Assembly: GCF_900105395.1 (NCBI RefSeq)
Contig: NZ_LT629775.1
Span: 248,001-312,000, forward strand
Direction: 5' to 3'
DNA: 64,000 bases
From: Streptomyces sp. TLI_053
Lineage (GTDB): Bacteria; Actinomycetota; Actinomycetes; Streptomycetales; Streptomycetaceae
This document shows, one piece after another, positions 44,879-54,949 of the stretch. The stretch's first letter is position 1. Every line of letters begins with the position of its first letter. The translations under genes were made by a program, and so were the position numbers. The notes beneath the pieces are model-generated. The model did not search any database and was not told where the DNA came from. It saw only the letters and a program-made list of their open reading frames with translations.

Positions 44879-47800
44879 ATGGAACGGGTACGGCTGGCCG
44901 GGGTGGACGGGCCGGGCGGGCGCGGGTCGGGGTACGCGGTCGGCGGGCGCCTGGTGCTGACCTCGGCCCACGTGACCGGCCCTGTCGGCACCAGGGTGAA
45001 GGTGTTCCACCCGGCCGGCGGCGGCGCCGCGCAGGGCCGGGTGGTGTGGTCCGGTACTCCGGGCGGGCGCGACGACGCCGCGCTCGTCCTCGTCCATGAC
45101 AGTGCCGACTGGCAGCCGCCCACCACTCCGGTGCGCTGGGGTCGCGCTGTCACCGACCGCCCCGGCACCCCCTGTGAGACGTGGGGTACGCCCGATGTCG
45201 CCCAGCGGTCGGGCCGGGCCGTGGAGGCCGAGCAGCTGCGCGGCCGCCTCAACCCCGGCACGGGTTTCGTCGGCAACCAGCACGTCATCGACCTCGACCA
45301 GCCTGCGCCCGTGCGGCGGGCCGACGGAGCATCGCCGTTCGCCGGGCTGTCCGGAGCTGCGGTGTTCTGCGATCGGCTCCTGACCGGTGTCGTCGCCGCC
45401 GATCGCGCGCACGCCGCCCATGCGCGGCTGAACGCGGTGCCCGCCTACGCCCTGCACCACGACCCGGCGTTCCGCGCCGCCCTCGCGGAGTGGGACGTCG
45501 GCCCGAGCGGAGGTCTGCAGGCGGTCGAGTTCCAGGATCTCGCCGACCGTGCGCAGGACCCCGACCGCACCCAGCGCCTTCCCTCACCCGCGGCGCTCCT
45601 CCAGGCCCGCCACCAGATCGTCCCCTTCCACGGCCGCCACGACCTCCTCGCCGAACTGACCGCCTGGTGCCGGCTCGGCGGGTTCGGCGCCTGGCTCCTG
45701 CACGGACCCGGCGGGCAGGGCAAGACGCGCCTCGCGCACCACCTCGCCCACCTGCTCGCCGCCGACGGTTGGGCCGTGCTGTGGCCACGCACCACCGCCG
45801 GCCCGGACCAGTTGCGCGATCTGCGGCACGCCGCCAAACCCCTGCTGGTCGTCCTCGACTACGCCGAGACCCGCACCGCCCAGCTCACCGCCCTCCTTGA
45901 GGCTGCTGCCGACCACCCGGCCAACACGCCCCTGAAGCTCCTTCTCCTGGCCCGGACCGACGGCGACTGGTGGGACCACGCGAAGAGCGCCACGAGCCTT
46001 GCCGAGGACCATCTCCATGCCGCCACCGTCCGCTCCCTGGCCCCGTTGGAACCGGACGTCGCGAACCGGCCCCAGACCTACCGCACCGCCGCGCACGCCC
46101 TCGCCGATGCCCTCCCCCGCGTTCAGGGGCTGGCCCAACGTGTCTGGCCGTCGGTGGCCGACGCGCTGCAAACCCCACCGCTCGAGCAGGACGGCTACGG
46201 GAACGCCCTCACCTTGCAGATGACCGCCTTAGCGGACCTGCTCGACACCGCGGAGCCGACCGATCAGATCGGCTCCGCGGACGGCGGTTCTCCGGGGGAC
46301 GAGGCGCAGATGGTGGAGGACCGACTCCTGCGCCATGAGCGCCGCTACTGGCACGGCAACGCCGTCGAACGTGGCCTGGAGCCTCTACTGAGCCCCGCAA
46401 CGCTGGAGACAGCGCTGGCCGCCGCCCATCTCGTCGGCGCCGACGACCGGGAGCAGGCCGACCGGATCTGGACCCGGCTGCCGGCCCTGGCTGACCAGGC
46501 TCGTGACCGCCGCGATGCTGTCACCGCATGGATCGGAGCTCTCTACCCACCGGCCGGTCCTGGCCGACTGTGGGGCGGCCTCGAACCCGACCGCCTCGCC
46601 GAGCGGCATGCCGGACGCGTCCTGGACGCCGGCCCGGCCCTCGCCGAACAACTCCTCGAGGGCGCCGACGACAGCCAGGCCACCCAACTGCTGACCGTCT
46701 ACAGCCGCGCCGCCGCCCACCCCGTCTTCCGGTCCCGCCTCGATAGCCCTTTGACCGATCTGTGCGCGCGATACCGCTGGATCGTCCCTCACATCGTCAC
46801 CACGGCCACCCGGACCGGCCATCCCGCCCCGCTGATCGCCGCCCTCGACTCCATCATCGCCGACCCCTCCACCTCCCTCGCCGACCTCACCGCCCTCACG
46901 CATGACCTGCCCGACTACAGCCGACGCCTCAACCCCGTCGCCCTGCGCCTCAGCAAGGTCGTCACCGACCGCTACCGGCTGCTGAACCGGGCGAACCCGC
47001 GCGAGCACCTGCCCGACCTCGCCGAGGCGGTGCACGCCCAAGCCCTATTTCTCGGAAGTGCCGGGCGGCACCAGGAGTCGCTGGCGCTGGCGGAGGAAGC
47101 CGTCAGGACCTACCGCAGGCTCATCGCGGCAGACGGGAACGAAACCCTCTACCTGGCCGGCCTCGCACGGTCGTTGTCCCTCCTCGCTCGCGAGCTCATG
47201 GTGGCAGGACGACTGGACCAGGCCCTGGCCACCGCTCAGGAGGCCGAGCCCACCTGGCGTGCCCTCGCCGACGCGGATCCGGTCTACCTCTTCAACCTCG
47301 CCGCGTTCCTCAACAGTTACGCCCTCCAACTGGGCCTGGCCGGGCACGAGCAGCAGAGCCTGGCCGTGTCCCGGGAGGCGGTGGGCCGTTGCCGAACGCT
47401 GGCCAGGTCCGGCGACGACGAGGACCTACGAGCCCTCGCCGGAAGCCTGGGCAACTACTCCCTCCGACTGGTGAAGACAGGGCACGAGGCTGAGGGGCTG
47501 GCCGCGCGCCGGGAGGCGACCGACCTCTACCGATCACTGGCGTCGGCGAACCCGGACGCCTACCTGGCCGAATTCGCCCGGTCCCTGAGCGACCAGGCCA
47601 ACCAACTGGGCTCCTGCGGTGAGCGGGAGGAAGGACTCGCGGCGGCTCTAGAAGGTGTCCAACACTTCCGCACGCTGGCCGAGGTGGACGGGCGGACCTA
47701 CTTGCCCGACCTCGCCAGGGCCTTGACGATCCTCGCCGTCATGCTGGAGGCGGTGCGGCGTTCGGAGGAGAGTCTGGCCGCGCTCCAGGAGGCCGTGGAC

Positions 47801-50167
47801 ACGTGGGACACCGTGATCTCGGCGGTAGGGAACGCCCATCTGCCGGAATTCGCGGCCGCTGCCGGGATGCTCGCCGGCCGCTTGATCGAGTGCGGGCGCG
47901 ACGAGGACGCACTGGCCGCAGGCCTGGAATCCGTGCGAGCCTGGAACCTGCTCGGCGCATCCCGGCCGCGGGAATTTCTGCCCGACCTCGCCCGGGCCCT
48001 GGCGAACCGAGCTCTCCACCTGGGCTCGATGGAGAGGCACGAGGAAGGCCTGGAGGCGATCCAGCAGGCGATCGGTGCACTCGCCGCAGCACATCCCGAT
48101 ACGTACCTGCCCGACTTCGACGCCGAACACGCGGGCGACTACCTTCCCGACTTCGCTGCCCTCCTGGCCGTCTACGCCGACGAGCTGTTCGCGGTGGGTC
48201 GCACCGGCGACGCTCTCCTCGCCCACCGGGAATGCGTCAGTGCGCACCGCGCGCTGGTCGCAGCCGGCACGGACCCGGACACCTACCTGCCCCGCCTCGC
48301 CGGTGCCCTGGTCCGACTCGCCGGTCGACTGGGCGCGACAGGAAGTCACGACGAAGCCCTGGAGGCAAGCCGGGAGGCGGTCAATCTGCACTGCGCATCC
48401 GCGAGTACGAACCCGGACGGCTACCTGCTTTCGCGGGAGACCCCCGGTGCCCACCTGCCCGGCATGGCCGCCGCCCGGTACATTCACGCCCGCGAGCTGG
48501 CAGCGCTGGGACAGGTGGAGGAGAGCGTCGAGCAATTCGAGACGGCCGTCCTCGGCTACCGCCTGCTCGTCTCGGCCGGCCTGACCCAGCACCTGCCCAA
48601 TGTCGCCACCGCCGCGACCGACCTCTCCGTCCACCTGCACCGTGCGGGACGGCTCGAGGAATCCCTGGAAGCGATCCGACTGGCCGTGAGTGCTCTCCAA
48701 ACACTCGTCAGGAAGAACCCGGACGCCCACTTGGCCGACTACGTCTCCGCCCTGGACATCCTCGTCGACCGGCTGTCGCTGGCCGAGCGCACCGACGAGT
48801 GCGTCCACATCGGCCGACTGACCGTCCTCGCCCACCGCGCACTCGTCACGACGGGTCCGGAACACCTGCCCGGCCTCGCCGCCGCCTTGGACAACCTCGC
48901 TCTGGGACACTGGCAAGCAGGACAGCACCCGGAGGGCCTGGCCGCAGGCCAGGAAGCCGTGGACCTCTGGCGCGGCCTCGTCGAAGAAGACCCCGAGGCG
49001 CACCTGCCCGGCCTCGCCAGGTCACTGAAGATGCATTCCATCCGACTGGAGGACAACGGCCGCCAACGGCGGGCCCTGGCCGCTCGTCAAGAAGCCACCG
49101 ATTGCTACCGAACACTGGCCACCACAAGCCCCGGCACCCGGCATCCCCACCGCGACCCGCCGCCGGCCGCACACATCCACCAGGAGGAGGGTCCCCCGAA
49201 CGCCCAGGACAGCACTACCGCGCCCCCGAGTACCGCGACCGGCTCCGCGGCCTGGTCCACGTCCATCAGGAGCGACGTTGCGGCAAACCTCGCCGTAGAC
49301 CTCATCAATCGTGCGAACGGCCTGGACGCGCTCGGCCAGCGGGCCGAAAGCCTGGCAACCGCCCAGCAGGCCGTCGACCTCTGCCGCGTTCTCGTCCGCA
49401 ACTACCCCGACACCCCTTTCCCCGCCCTCGCCAAGGCCCTGTACAACCTCTCCATCTACCTGGGCAAGGCCGGGCGGTGGCCCGAGAGTCTGGCCGCAGC
49501 CCAGGAAGCCGTCGACCTCCGCCGAGCCCTCGTCCAGAGCGACCCCGACCGCCACCTCCCCGACCTCGCCGGAGCCCTCAACAACCTCGCCGCCAGCCTG
49601 GGCCAGGTCGGACGGGGCCAGGAGTTCCTGGCTGCTGCCGAGGAAGCCGTCGACCACTACCGCGCACTCGTCCAGACCGACCCGGGCACCCACCGCCCCG
49701 GCCTGGCCGCGGCGTTGACCAACCTCACCGCCGGCCTGGTCGAAACGGAACGACGGGAGGAGAGTCTGACCGTGGGGCAGGAAAGCGTCGACCTTTGTCG
49801 AACACTCGCGCGCACCGACCCCGATTCGGATCCGTCGGACCTTGCGTGGGCTCTTCGGACCCTGGCCGTCGCTCTGACTCAGGCCGGGCGGGTAGCCGAG
49901 GGCCTCGCCGCAGCCCAGGAGGCCGTTGACCAGTACCGCACCCTCGCCGAGACCGACCCGGACACCCACCTCCCCGACCTGGCCAGCGCCCTCAACAACC
50001 TCTCCCCCCTGCTGAGCGACGCGGGCCGGCTTGCCGAGGGCCTGGCCGCCATCAGGGAAGCCATCACCATCCGCCGCGCCCTCGCCGACACCAACCCCGG
50101 TCTTTTCGGACCAGACCTACAGCGTTCCCTGAACATGGCCGTCCGATTGGAAGGACTCGGACCCTAG
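44879..50167 (+). CDS. Trypsin / P-loop NTPase / TPR conflict protein, module 2 (giant)
   Basis: A 1762-aa paralog of the module-1 protein. The trypsin-like domain (His31 in TSAHV, Asp65 region GRDDAALV, Ser158 in GLSGA) and the NTPase (Walker A GPGGQGKT at 276-283, Walker B LLVVLDYAE shortly after) align closely with copy 1. The C-terminal sensor is about 700 aa longer, with some twenty degenerate TPR-like units and a Pro/Thr/His-rich hinge (about residue 1430) separating an old diverged array from a fresher terminal one. The last residues (FGPDLQRSLNMAVRLEGLGP) resemble the end of copy 1. The conserved engine and divergent sensor imply selection for new ligands. Confidence 0.88.
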   Translation: MERVRLAGVDGPGGRGSGYAVGGRLVLTSAHVTGPVGTRVKVFHPAGGGAAQGRVVWSGTPGGRDDAALVLVHDSADWQPPTTPVRWGRAVTDRPGTPCETWGTPDVAQRSGRAVEAEQLRGRLNPGTGFVGNQHVIDLDQPAPVRRADGASPFAGLSGAAVFCDRLLTGVVAADRAHAAHARLNAVPAYALHHDPAFRAALAEWDVGPSGGLQAVEFQDLADRAQDPDRTQRLPSPAALLQARHQIVPFHGRHDLLAELTAWCRLGGFGAWLLHGPGGQGKTRLAHHLAHLLAADGWAVLWPRTTAGPDQLRDLRHAAKPLLVVLDYAETRTAQLTALLEAAADHPANTPLKLLLLARTDGDWWDHAKSATSLAEDHLHAATVRSLAPLEPDVANRPQTYRTAAHALADALPRVQGLAQRVWPSVADALQTPPLEQDGYGNALTLQMTALADLLDTAEPTDQIGSADGGSPGDEAQMVEDRLLRHERRYWHGNAVERGLEPLLSPATLETALAAAHLVGADDREQADRIWTRLPALADQARDRRDAVTAWIGALYPPAGPGRLWGGLEPDRLAERHAGRVLDAGPALAEQLLEGADDSQATQLLTVYSRAAAHPVFRSRLDSPLTDLCARYRWIVPHIVTTATRTGHPAPLIAALDSIIADPSTSLADLTALTHDLPDYSRRLNPVALRLSKVVTDRYRLLNRANPREHLPDLAEAVHAQALFLGSAGRHQESLALAEEAVRTYRRLIAADGNETLYLAGLARSLSLLARELMVAGRLDQALATAQEAEPTWRALADADPVYLFNLAAFLNSYALQLGLAGHEQQSLAVSREAVGRCRTLARSGDDEDLRALAGSLGNYSLRLVKTGHEAEGLAARREATDLYRSLASANPDAYLAEFARSLSDQANQLGSCGEREEGLAAALEGVQHFRTLAEVDGRTYLPDLARALTILAVMLEAVRRSEESLAALQEAVDTWDTVISAVGNAHLPEFAAAAGMLAGRLIECGRDEDALAAGLESVRAWNLLGASRPREFLPDLARALANRALHLGSMERHEEGLEAIQQAIGALAAAHPDTYLPDFDAEHAGDYLPDFAALLAVYADELFAVGRTGDALLAHRECVSAHRALVAAGTDPDTYLPRLAGALVRLAGRLGATGSHDEALEASREAVNLHCASASTNPDGYLLSRETPGAHLPGMAAARYIHARELAALGQVEESVEQFETAVLGYRLLVSAGLTQHLPNVATAATDLSVHLHRAGRLEESLEAIRLAVSALQTLVRKNPDAHLADYVSALDILVDRLSLAERTDECVHIGRLTVLAHRALVTTGPEHLPGLAAALDNLALGHWQAGQHPEGLAAGQEAVDLWRGLVEEDPEAHLPGLARSLKMHSIRLEDNGRQRRALAARQEATDCYRTLATTSPGTRHPHRDPPPAAHIHQEEGPPNAQDSTTAPPSTATGSAAWSTSIRSDVAANLAVDLINRANGLDALGQRAESLATAQQAVDLCRVLVRNYPDTPFPALAKALYNLSIYLGKAGRWPESLAAAQEAVDLRRALVQSDPDRHLPDLAGALNNLAASLGQVGRGQEFLAAAEEAVDHYRALVQTDPGTHRPGLAAALTNLTAGLVETERREESLTVGQESVDLCRTLARTDPDSDPSDLAWALRTLAVALTQAGRVAEGLAAAQEAVDQYRTLAETDPDTHLPDLASALNNLSPLLSDAGRLAEGLAAIREAITIRRALADTNPGLFGPDLQRSLNMAVRLEGLGP

Positions 50168-50254
50168 CCGGATGGGCAGAGTGCCGTGCAGAGTCATCAG
50201 CGGATGAATATCGCACAGTCGGAATGACGCTCCCTGCCAGTCGGAGCGGCGGCC

Positions 50255-50527
50255 TGGAGCGCGGCCGAGCGGCAGGCCTATGCCAACGACCTCGACGACG
50301 TGCGTTCCCTCCTCGCGGTCCACGACAGCACCACCCAGTCCAAGGCGGACCGCGACCCCGCCCAGTGGATGCCCCCGGCCGCCGCCGCGACCTGCCGCTA
50401 CATCTCCGACTGGGTCACCGTGAAGACCCGCTGGCAGCTGAGCACCGACCCGGCCGAACACGCCGCGATCCAGCGCATTGCGGCCGGATGCGACAACCCC
50501 GTCATCACCGTCACCCTCGCCCGCTGA
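50255..50527 (+). pseudogene. HNH endonuclease (DUF1524-type) C-terminal remnant, module 2
   Basis: WSAAERQAYANDLDDVRSLL, then STTQSKADRDPAQWMPPAAA and a CRYISDW...CDN cysteine pair, ending at a natural TGA. It is the same part of the same nuclease family as the module-1 remnant, and it too lies just behind CGGAATGACGCTC (50220-50232). No start codon or catalytic half. Confidence 0.6.
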
Positions 50528-50898
50528 CCACACCGCCGAGGGGGCCCGGCAGGCCGCTACCGGTCCTGCGGCCGGCCGCTGCCACCCGCCAGTTCCCGCA
50601 CCCGATCGGTCGCGCGCCGCAGGGCCTCGACGGTGCGCTCCGCCTCCGTGCCGGCGCTGCGTGCCGTCTACCTGGCGGTGGTGAGAACCCGCGAATTCCC
50701 CCGCCCCTGCTCTCGGTTCCCCAGCTCGTTGCCACCTTGAAGTGGGGAAGTTCAGTTCAGTGGGCGGGGTCGCCGCGGCGCCCGTGCGTTGAGCTTTCGA
50801 GTCGGCCCGCCCCGCCACGGGCGCGTTCGGCGTCGCCGGGTCGCTTCGCGCAGCAGCCCGGCGACGTTGCCGCCGCTCGTGATCGGCGACGGCGCGAT
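50528..50898. other. Intergenic region, no gene seen
   Basis: 370 bases between the second HNH remnant and the convergent DUF6882 gene. No convincing frame or strong hairpin. Confidence 0.4.
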
Positions 50899-51591
50899 CT
50901 AGGCCGAGACCGGTCCGACGTCGACGCCCGAGATGCGGCCGAGTTCGTCGAAGGAGACCACCGCGGTGCCGCCGCCGGGCAGCTGCGCGGTGGTCCGGTC
51001 GGATTCCTCCTGGACCTGGACCCCGTGCAGGGCGAACCAGCCTTCGACCACCCGCCGCGGCGAGCGGGCGAAGAGCTGCGCACCGGTGAGCAGGTGGCGC
51101 GGCATGGCGACCGGGTCGAACCCTGCTGGCTGGAGCTGCGGGTCCTGCGGCACGAAGTAGACCCGGCTCCCGGGGCCGGCCTCCTGGCCGAGGTAGCCGG
51201 GTGCACCGAGCACCGCCGCGCCGAGGAAGGCCAGCGCCTCCGCGGCACGGCGCGGATCGTCGAAGCCGTCCAGGTCCACGCCCTCCTGCGCCAGCTCGGC
51301 GATACCGTGTCGGCGGCCGAACTCGGCGATCCGCTCACCGGCCGCGACCACCGCGCTGCCGCGCAGCCCAGGGTTGGCCCAGCCCCACAGCCAGGTCTGC
51401 TCGTCCGTGTCGTAGCTGCCCAGCAGCCCGACCCGCAGGGTCCGGCCGCCGGACTCGTAGCGGCACTCGTCGAGGTCCGCGCTCCACGGGCCGCCCGGGA
51501 CGGCCCGGCCGATCAGTTCGAGCTGCTGGGCGCCCCACGCCGCGTGGTACTCGGCGGCGTCCAGGAAGGCGTCGGAGAAGGCAGTGATCAT
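50899..51591 (-). CDS. DUF6882 family protein
   Basis: A 230-aa soluble protein. The N-terminal FSDAFLDAAEYHAAWGAQQL helix, YESGGRTLRVGLLGSYDTDE and TWLWGWANPGLRG match the actinobacterial DUF6882 pattern. Members are often encoded near polymorphic-toxin and immunity genes, and their role is unknown. ATG 51591 opens the frame. The C-terminal third is beta-rich (VVSFDELGRISGVDVG). Transcribed convergently with the conflict locus. Confidence 0.75.
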   Translation of the reverse strand: MITAFSDAFLDAAEYHAAWGAQQLELIGRAVPGGPWSADLDECRYESGGRTLRVGLLGSYDTDEQTWLWGWANPGLRGSAVVAAGERIAEFGRRHGIAELAQEGVDLDGFDDPRRAAEALAFLGAAVLGAPGYLGQEAGPGSRVYFVPQDPQLQPAGFDPVAMPRHLLTGAQLFARSPRRVVEGWFALHGVQVQEESDRTTAQLPGGGTAVVSFDELGRISGVDVGPVSA

Positions 51592-51878
51592 CCGGGCAGC
51601 CTAGGGGACGTCGACCGAGGGCCCGGAGCAGGGCCCCGACCTGAGGCAGTCCCGAGATCAACCCAGGTCAACAGCCACCAGTGACCGGCCTCACCAGGCC
51701 GGCCCTGGGAACGGTCCGCCTGACGGGAAACCCGGAGATGCGACGTATCCCCAGCTCAGCCGCCTGCAATGGGAGTCGAGCAGAACGGTTCTCTCCCACC
51801 CACGAGCACAGGGAGTTTCAACGGCTCTCATCAGCGGCTCGCACCTGTTCCTCGGTACGGCTGACGTCCTCGCCATAC
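51592..51878. other. Intergenic region, no gene seen
   Basis: Roughly 290 bases between the DUF6882 start and the SUFU remnant. The DUF6882 promoter should be here. Confidence 0.35.
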
Positions 51879-52244
51879 GTCGCCGGACAGCTGAGGGCGA
51901 GCGGCCAGGCGATTCTTCGCGGCGACGTGGTACCGCTTCCCGCACCGTTGACCGGCGGATCGATGACGTCCCTCTACGCGGGGTTGCCCGTCTACTTCGA
52001 CGACAACTTCTTCTCGGTCACCGTCGAGAACGGCAGTGAGGTCGCCATCGTCTGGCTCATCCCCATCACAGCAGAGGAGACCGCCTTCATCCGCGACCAG
52101 GGCTGGGAGGCCTTCGAAGACGCGCTGGTCCGCCAGGACCCTGATCTCGCCCGACGGTGTGGGCAGTGGAGCCTGGCCGAGCCGACGGGCCCGTCACCAG
52201 ACCCGGGAAACGGACACCGGTACTCCTGCCACAACGGCACCTGA
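51879..52244 (+). pseudogene. Suppressor-of-fused (SUFU) domain protein, 5'-truncated
   Basis: The frame gives VAGQLRASGQAILRGDVVPL, then SLYAGLPVYFDDNF and VWLIPITAEETAFIRDQGWE...FEDALVRQDPDLARR, the C-terminal half of bacterial SUFU-type immunity proteins (whole length about 190-200 aa). The N-terminal half is absent and the upstream frame is not natural protein. An in-frame ATG at 51963 could still allow a short product, but a full fold is impossible. Confidence 0.65.
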
Positions 52245-52598
52245 CCACCACTCACCGGTACGGGTTGCCGGCCAGGCCGATGATCCGGTGCTGCGCCACG
52301 GTGATACCGCGGTGGGCGGGGAGGGCGCCGATGCCGGCCCTCGGGCTGCCGAAGCCCGGCGGGCATGTGCTGGGTAGGCAGCGCGGGCCACGGTCCGGCG
52401 CTGACCTGAGCGGATCTTGCGCCCGGGTCCGACGACCGCCGGGGCCAGGATCGACGCGGCGCCTGCCCGGCACCGTCCACCTCGGCACCGCCGTCCGATC
52501 CACCGTTCCTCCTGTGCCCGGTCACGCAAGGCGCCGGTCAGCCGGGGGAACCGGCCGTCGGCCCCAGTACCTCGGCCGCTGTCCCTGCTGGGGAACGT
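52245..52598. other. Intergenic region, no gene seen
   Basis: 350 bases between the SUFU remnant and the SUKH gene. A minus frame ending at 52252 (GITVAQHRIIGLAGNPYR) has natural-looking residues and may be the tail of another lost gene. Confidence 0.3.
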
Positions 52599-53141
52599 TC
52601 ACAGGGGTGACGGAAGACAGCTCGCCGCGGGCTCCGGTGAGCTCTCCTGACGTTCGGCCGCTGTCTCCGGCCGGTGCCATTCGCTCTCCGGAGGCACTCC
52701 GTTCGGCCAGGCGAAGCGCAACTCCCCGTCCATCGCGGCAAGCAGCCACTGGCCCAGGTCGACACCCTGGGGCCAGCAATCGCCGTCTGCGTTGGACCAC
52801 ATCACGCCGTGCGGATCACGGAAATCGATCATCGACCACATCGTGCAGCCCCAGTCGTAGAGCGGCACCACTCCGGCGGGCACTCCGCCGGTGGGGTCCG
52901 GTCCGTGCTCATAGGCTTCCGCGATGTGCTCGTTCCACTGCCCCACGTCGACTGGCAGGACCCCATCAGCGGGGCCGAAGCCGCCGTTGGACACCTCTGT
53001 GTAGAGCCGCCGCAGGAGCGTGGGGAAGGCGAACCCGATGACATGTTCCGCCTTGGCAACGGCCTCTGGCGGGGCGGGCGGGGGCGCCTGCCGCTCCTGG
53101 GCGATCTTCCGGCAGGCTTCAATGATCTCGTCATCGGTCAC
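52599..53141 (-). CDS. SMI1/KNR4 (SUKH) family immunity-type protein
   Basis: A 180-aa soluble protein with the SUKH pattern: an N-terminal helix followed by AEHVIGFAFPTLLRRLYTEV and SNGGFGPADGVLP (the family N-G-G-F-G-P motif), a central strand with VVPLYDWGCTMWSMIDF, and GDCWPQGVDLGQWLLAAMDG near the end. Bacterial SUKH proteins are immunity proteins against diverse nuclease toxins and are found as standalone arrays. GTG 53141 was chosen as the first start compatible with the domain. No toxin partner is adjacent. Confidence 0.85.
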   Translation of the reverse strand: MTDDEIIEACRKIAQERQAPPPAPPEAVAKAEHVIGFAFPTLLRRLYTEVSNGGFGPADGVLPVDVGQWNEHIAEAYEHGPDPTGGVPAGVVPLYDWGCTMWSMIDFRDPHGVMWSNADGDCWPQGVDLGQWLLAAMDGELRFAWPNGVPPESEWHRPETAAERQESSPEPAASCLPSPL

Positions 53142-53812
53142 CGGTTGATCGTAGAAGCCGGCGCGGCCCGAGGGTTCTTTCGGAGGTGGGACCGATCGCG
53201 CGCTCTTCGACCCGTCCAGTGCGGCCGGCGCCGGCGGCGCGCGCCTACCGTGGAAGAAGCGCAGCCCGGCACGGAGGTGACCTGTGGAACCGCCGACGAC
53301 GAGGTACGAGGCGTGCGACGACCAGGATCGCGTGCAGCGGACGGTGCTCACCGCCGCGCCGGAGACGTTCGTGTTCGTCGCGGATCCGGCTCCCGGCAGG
53401 CGTCCGGACGAGCACCTGTTGTCCGCGGCGGCCCCAGTGCCGCGCAGCAGCGCCTGCATGGCGCCCGCGAAGTCGAGACCGCCCGATCCCTCATCAGTGC
53501 CGGCTGTCGCCATGACCCTCTCCTCACCCGACCATGTGGCCCGCAGGCCGTGACAGACACCATCAGCCCACACCCCTGCACACCCGGCCCGAAGCCCCTC
53601 CGAGCTTCACCCTCCCGGACGACGCCGCCACGCCGAAGACCGTCCAGAACCCGACCCCGGTCCACGGCGCGACGAGGTGGTGGAGGAGGTCCGGAGTCCG
53701 GCCGAACCTCAGGCCCCGGACCGGACCCGTCCGGCGCGGTCCGGTGCGGGTACGGCCCGGCCCCGGATGCCCCGCGCGGGGGCGGGTCCGGGGCCGGGGT
53801 TCCGACGGGGCG
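53142..53812. other. Region with only doubtful short frames
   Basis: A plus frame 53284-53553 (89 aa) starts with GTG four bases behind a perfect GGAGGTG. An opposite minus frame has ATG near 53510 behind GGAGAGGG. Neither has a recognisable domain or clear codon bias. At most one is real, and both may be remnants. Confidence 0.3.
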
Positions 53813-54703
53813 TCAGTGCTGCAGGATCTCTCCCATGTAGCCGCCGCAGCCGTTGGTGGTGTACATCGAGGAGATCCACCACCCGGCAGGGACGGTCGAG
53901 TTGGCGCAGACGTTGATGCCGTTGAACAGGCTGTTGGTGATGATCTCGATCAGGTGGCCGCCGCAGCCGGTGGCCGACCGCGCCGAGGTGATCACCCAGC
54001 CGTCCGGGACCGGAGAGTCGCCGCAGATGTTGACGCCGGGGAAGGGCTCGTTCAGGGACTCGGACAGGGTGCCGCCGCACCCGTTGGTCTGCTGTTCGGC
54101 CGTGATCACCCAGCCCGGTGGGACGACGGAGTCCGCACAGACGCTGATCCCGTTGAACAGGCTGTTGGTGATCATCTCGCCGAGATGGCCGCCGCAGCCG
54201 TTCCCGGCCGACTTCGCGGTGATCACCCAGCCCGCCGGGAGGGCGGAGTCGGCGCACACGCCCATCCCGGGGAAGAGCTGGTTGGTGATGGTCCCGCCCA
54301 GGTGTCCGCCGCAGCTGTTGGTCAGGGCTTCGCCCGTGATCACCCAGCCGGCCGGGACGGGCGAGTCCATGCAGATGCCGACGCGGGGGTAGGCGACACG
54401 GATCGTGGCGTTGAGGTGGCCGCCGCAGCCGTTGCCGCCGGACTCCGAGACGATCACCCAGCCGTCGGGGATCGGGGAGTCGCCGCAGATGCCGATGCCG
54501 TCGAACGGCGGCTGGACGGTCAGCTCCAGGTAGCCGCCGCAGCTGTTGCTGGAGCGCTCGGAGACGATCACCTGGCCCGGCGGGACCGGTGAGTTGCCGC
54601 AGATCGTGGCGGCCGAGGCGGGAGCGGCGAAGGCCACCAGGCCGCCCGCGAGGACGGCCAGGACGGCGACGACGCGCCCGAACCAACGAGCGATGGGTTT
54701 CAT
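53813..54703 (-). CDS. Secreted seven-repeat disulfide-rich protein
   Basis: A 296-aa exported protein: a signal peptide (VVAVLAVLAGGLVAFAAPASA), then seven tandem repeats of about 37-39 residues with the consensus ICGDSPVPDGWVIT...NGCGGHL followed by a short variable strand. Each unit has exactly two cysteines, so seven intra-repeat disulfides are likely. No known domain is recognised. The start is fixed by GGGAG five bases upstream of ATG 54703. The gene is divergent from a membrane-anchored XRE regulator 246 bases away, which may control it. Possible roles: surface layer, adhesion or a secreted peptide-binding protein. Confidence 0.8.
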   Translation of the reverse strand: MKPIARWFGRVVAVLAVLAGGLVAFAAPASAATICGNSPVPPGQVIVSERSSNSCGGYLELTVQPPFDGIGICGDSPIPDGWVIVSESGGNGCGGHLNATIRVAYPRVGICMDSPVPAGWVITGEALTNSCGGHLGGTITNQLFPGMGVCADSALPAGWVITAKSAGNGCGGHLGEMITNSLFNGISVCADSVVPPGWVITAEQQTNGCGGTLSESLNEPFPGVNICGDSPVPDGWVITSARSATGCGGHLIEIITNSLFNGINVCANSTVPAGWWISSMYTTNGCGGYMGEILQH

Positions 54704-54949
54704 GAGGTCTCCCGGAGGGATGGACGGGCGGCTCGGCCGCGTTCGGGCAGGACCGGCGGTGCACCCGTGGGTCCGGCGGTCCCGGTGCGCCCACCACAGT
54801 GGCGGGCCGGTCGGGTACGGCCAACACCGTTGCGACTCGGACAAACAATCACGGAAAAAGATCAACCCCTGGTCACCGGCCGGTCCGCTGCGGACAATCA
54901 CGTGCGGACAATCAATCGGCGGGAAACTGCAGCGCAGGGGAGGCCGTCG

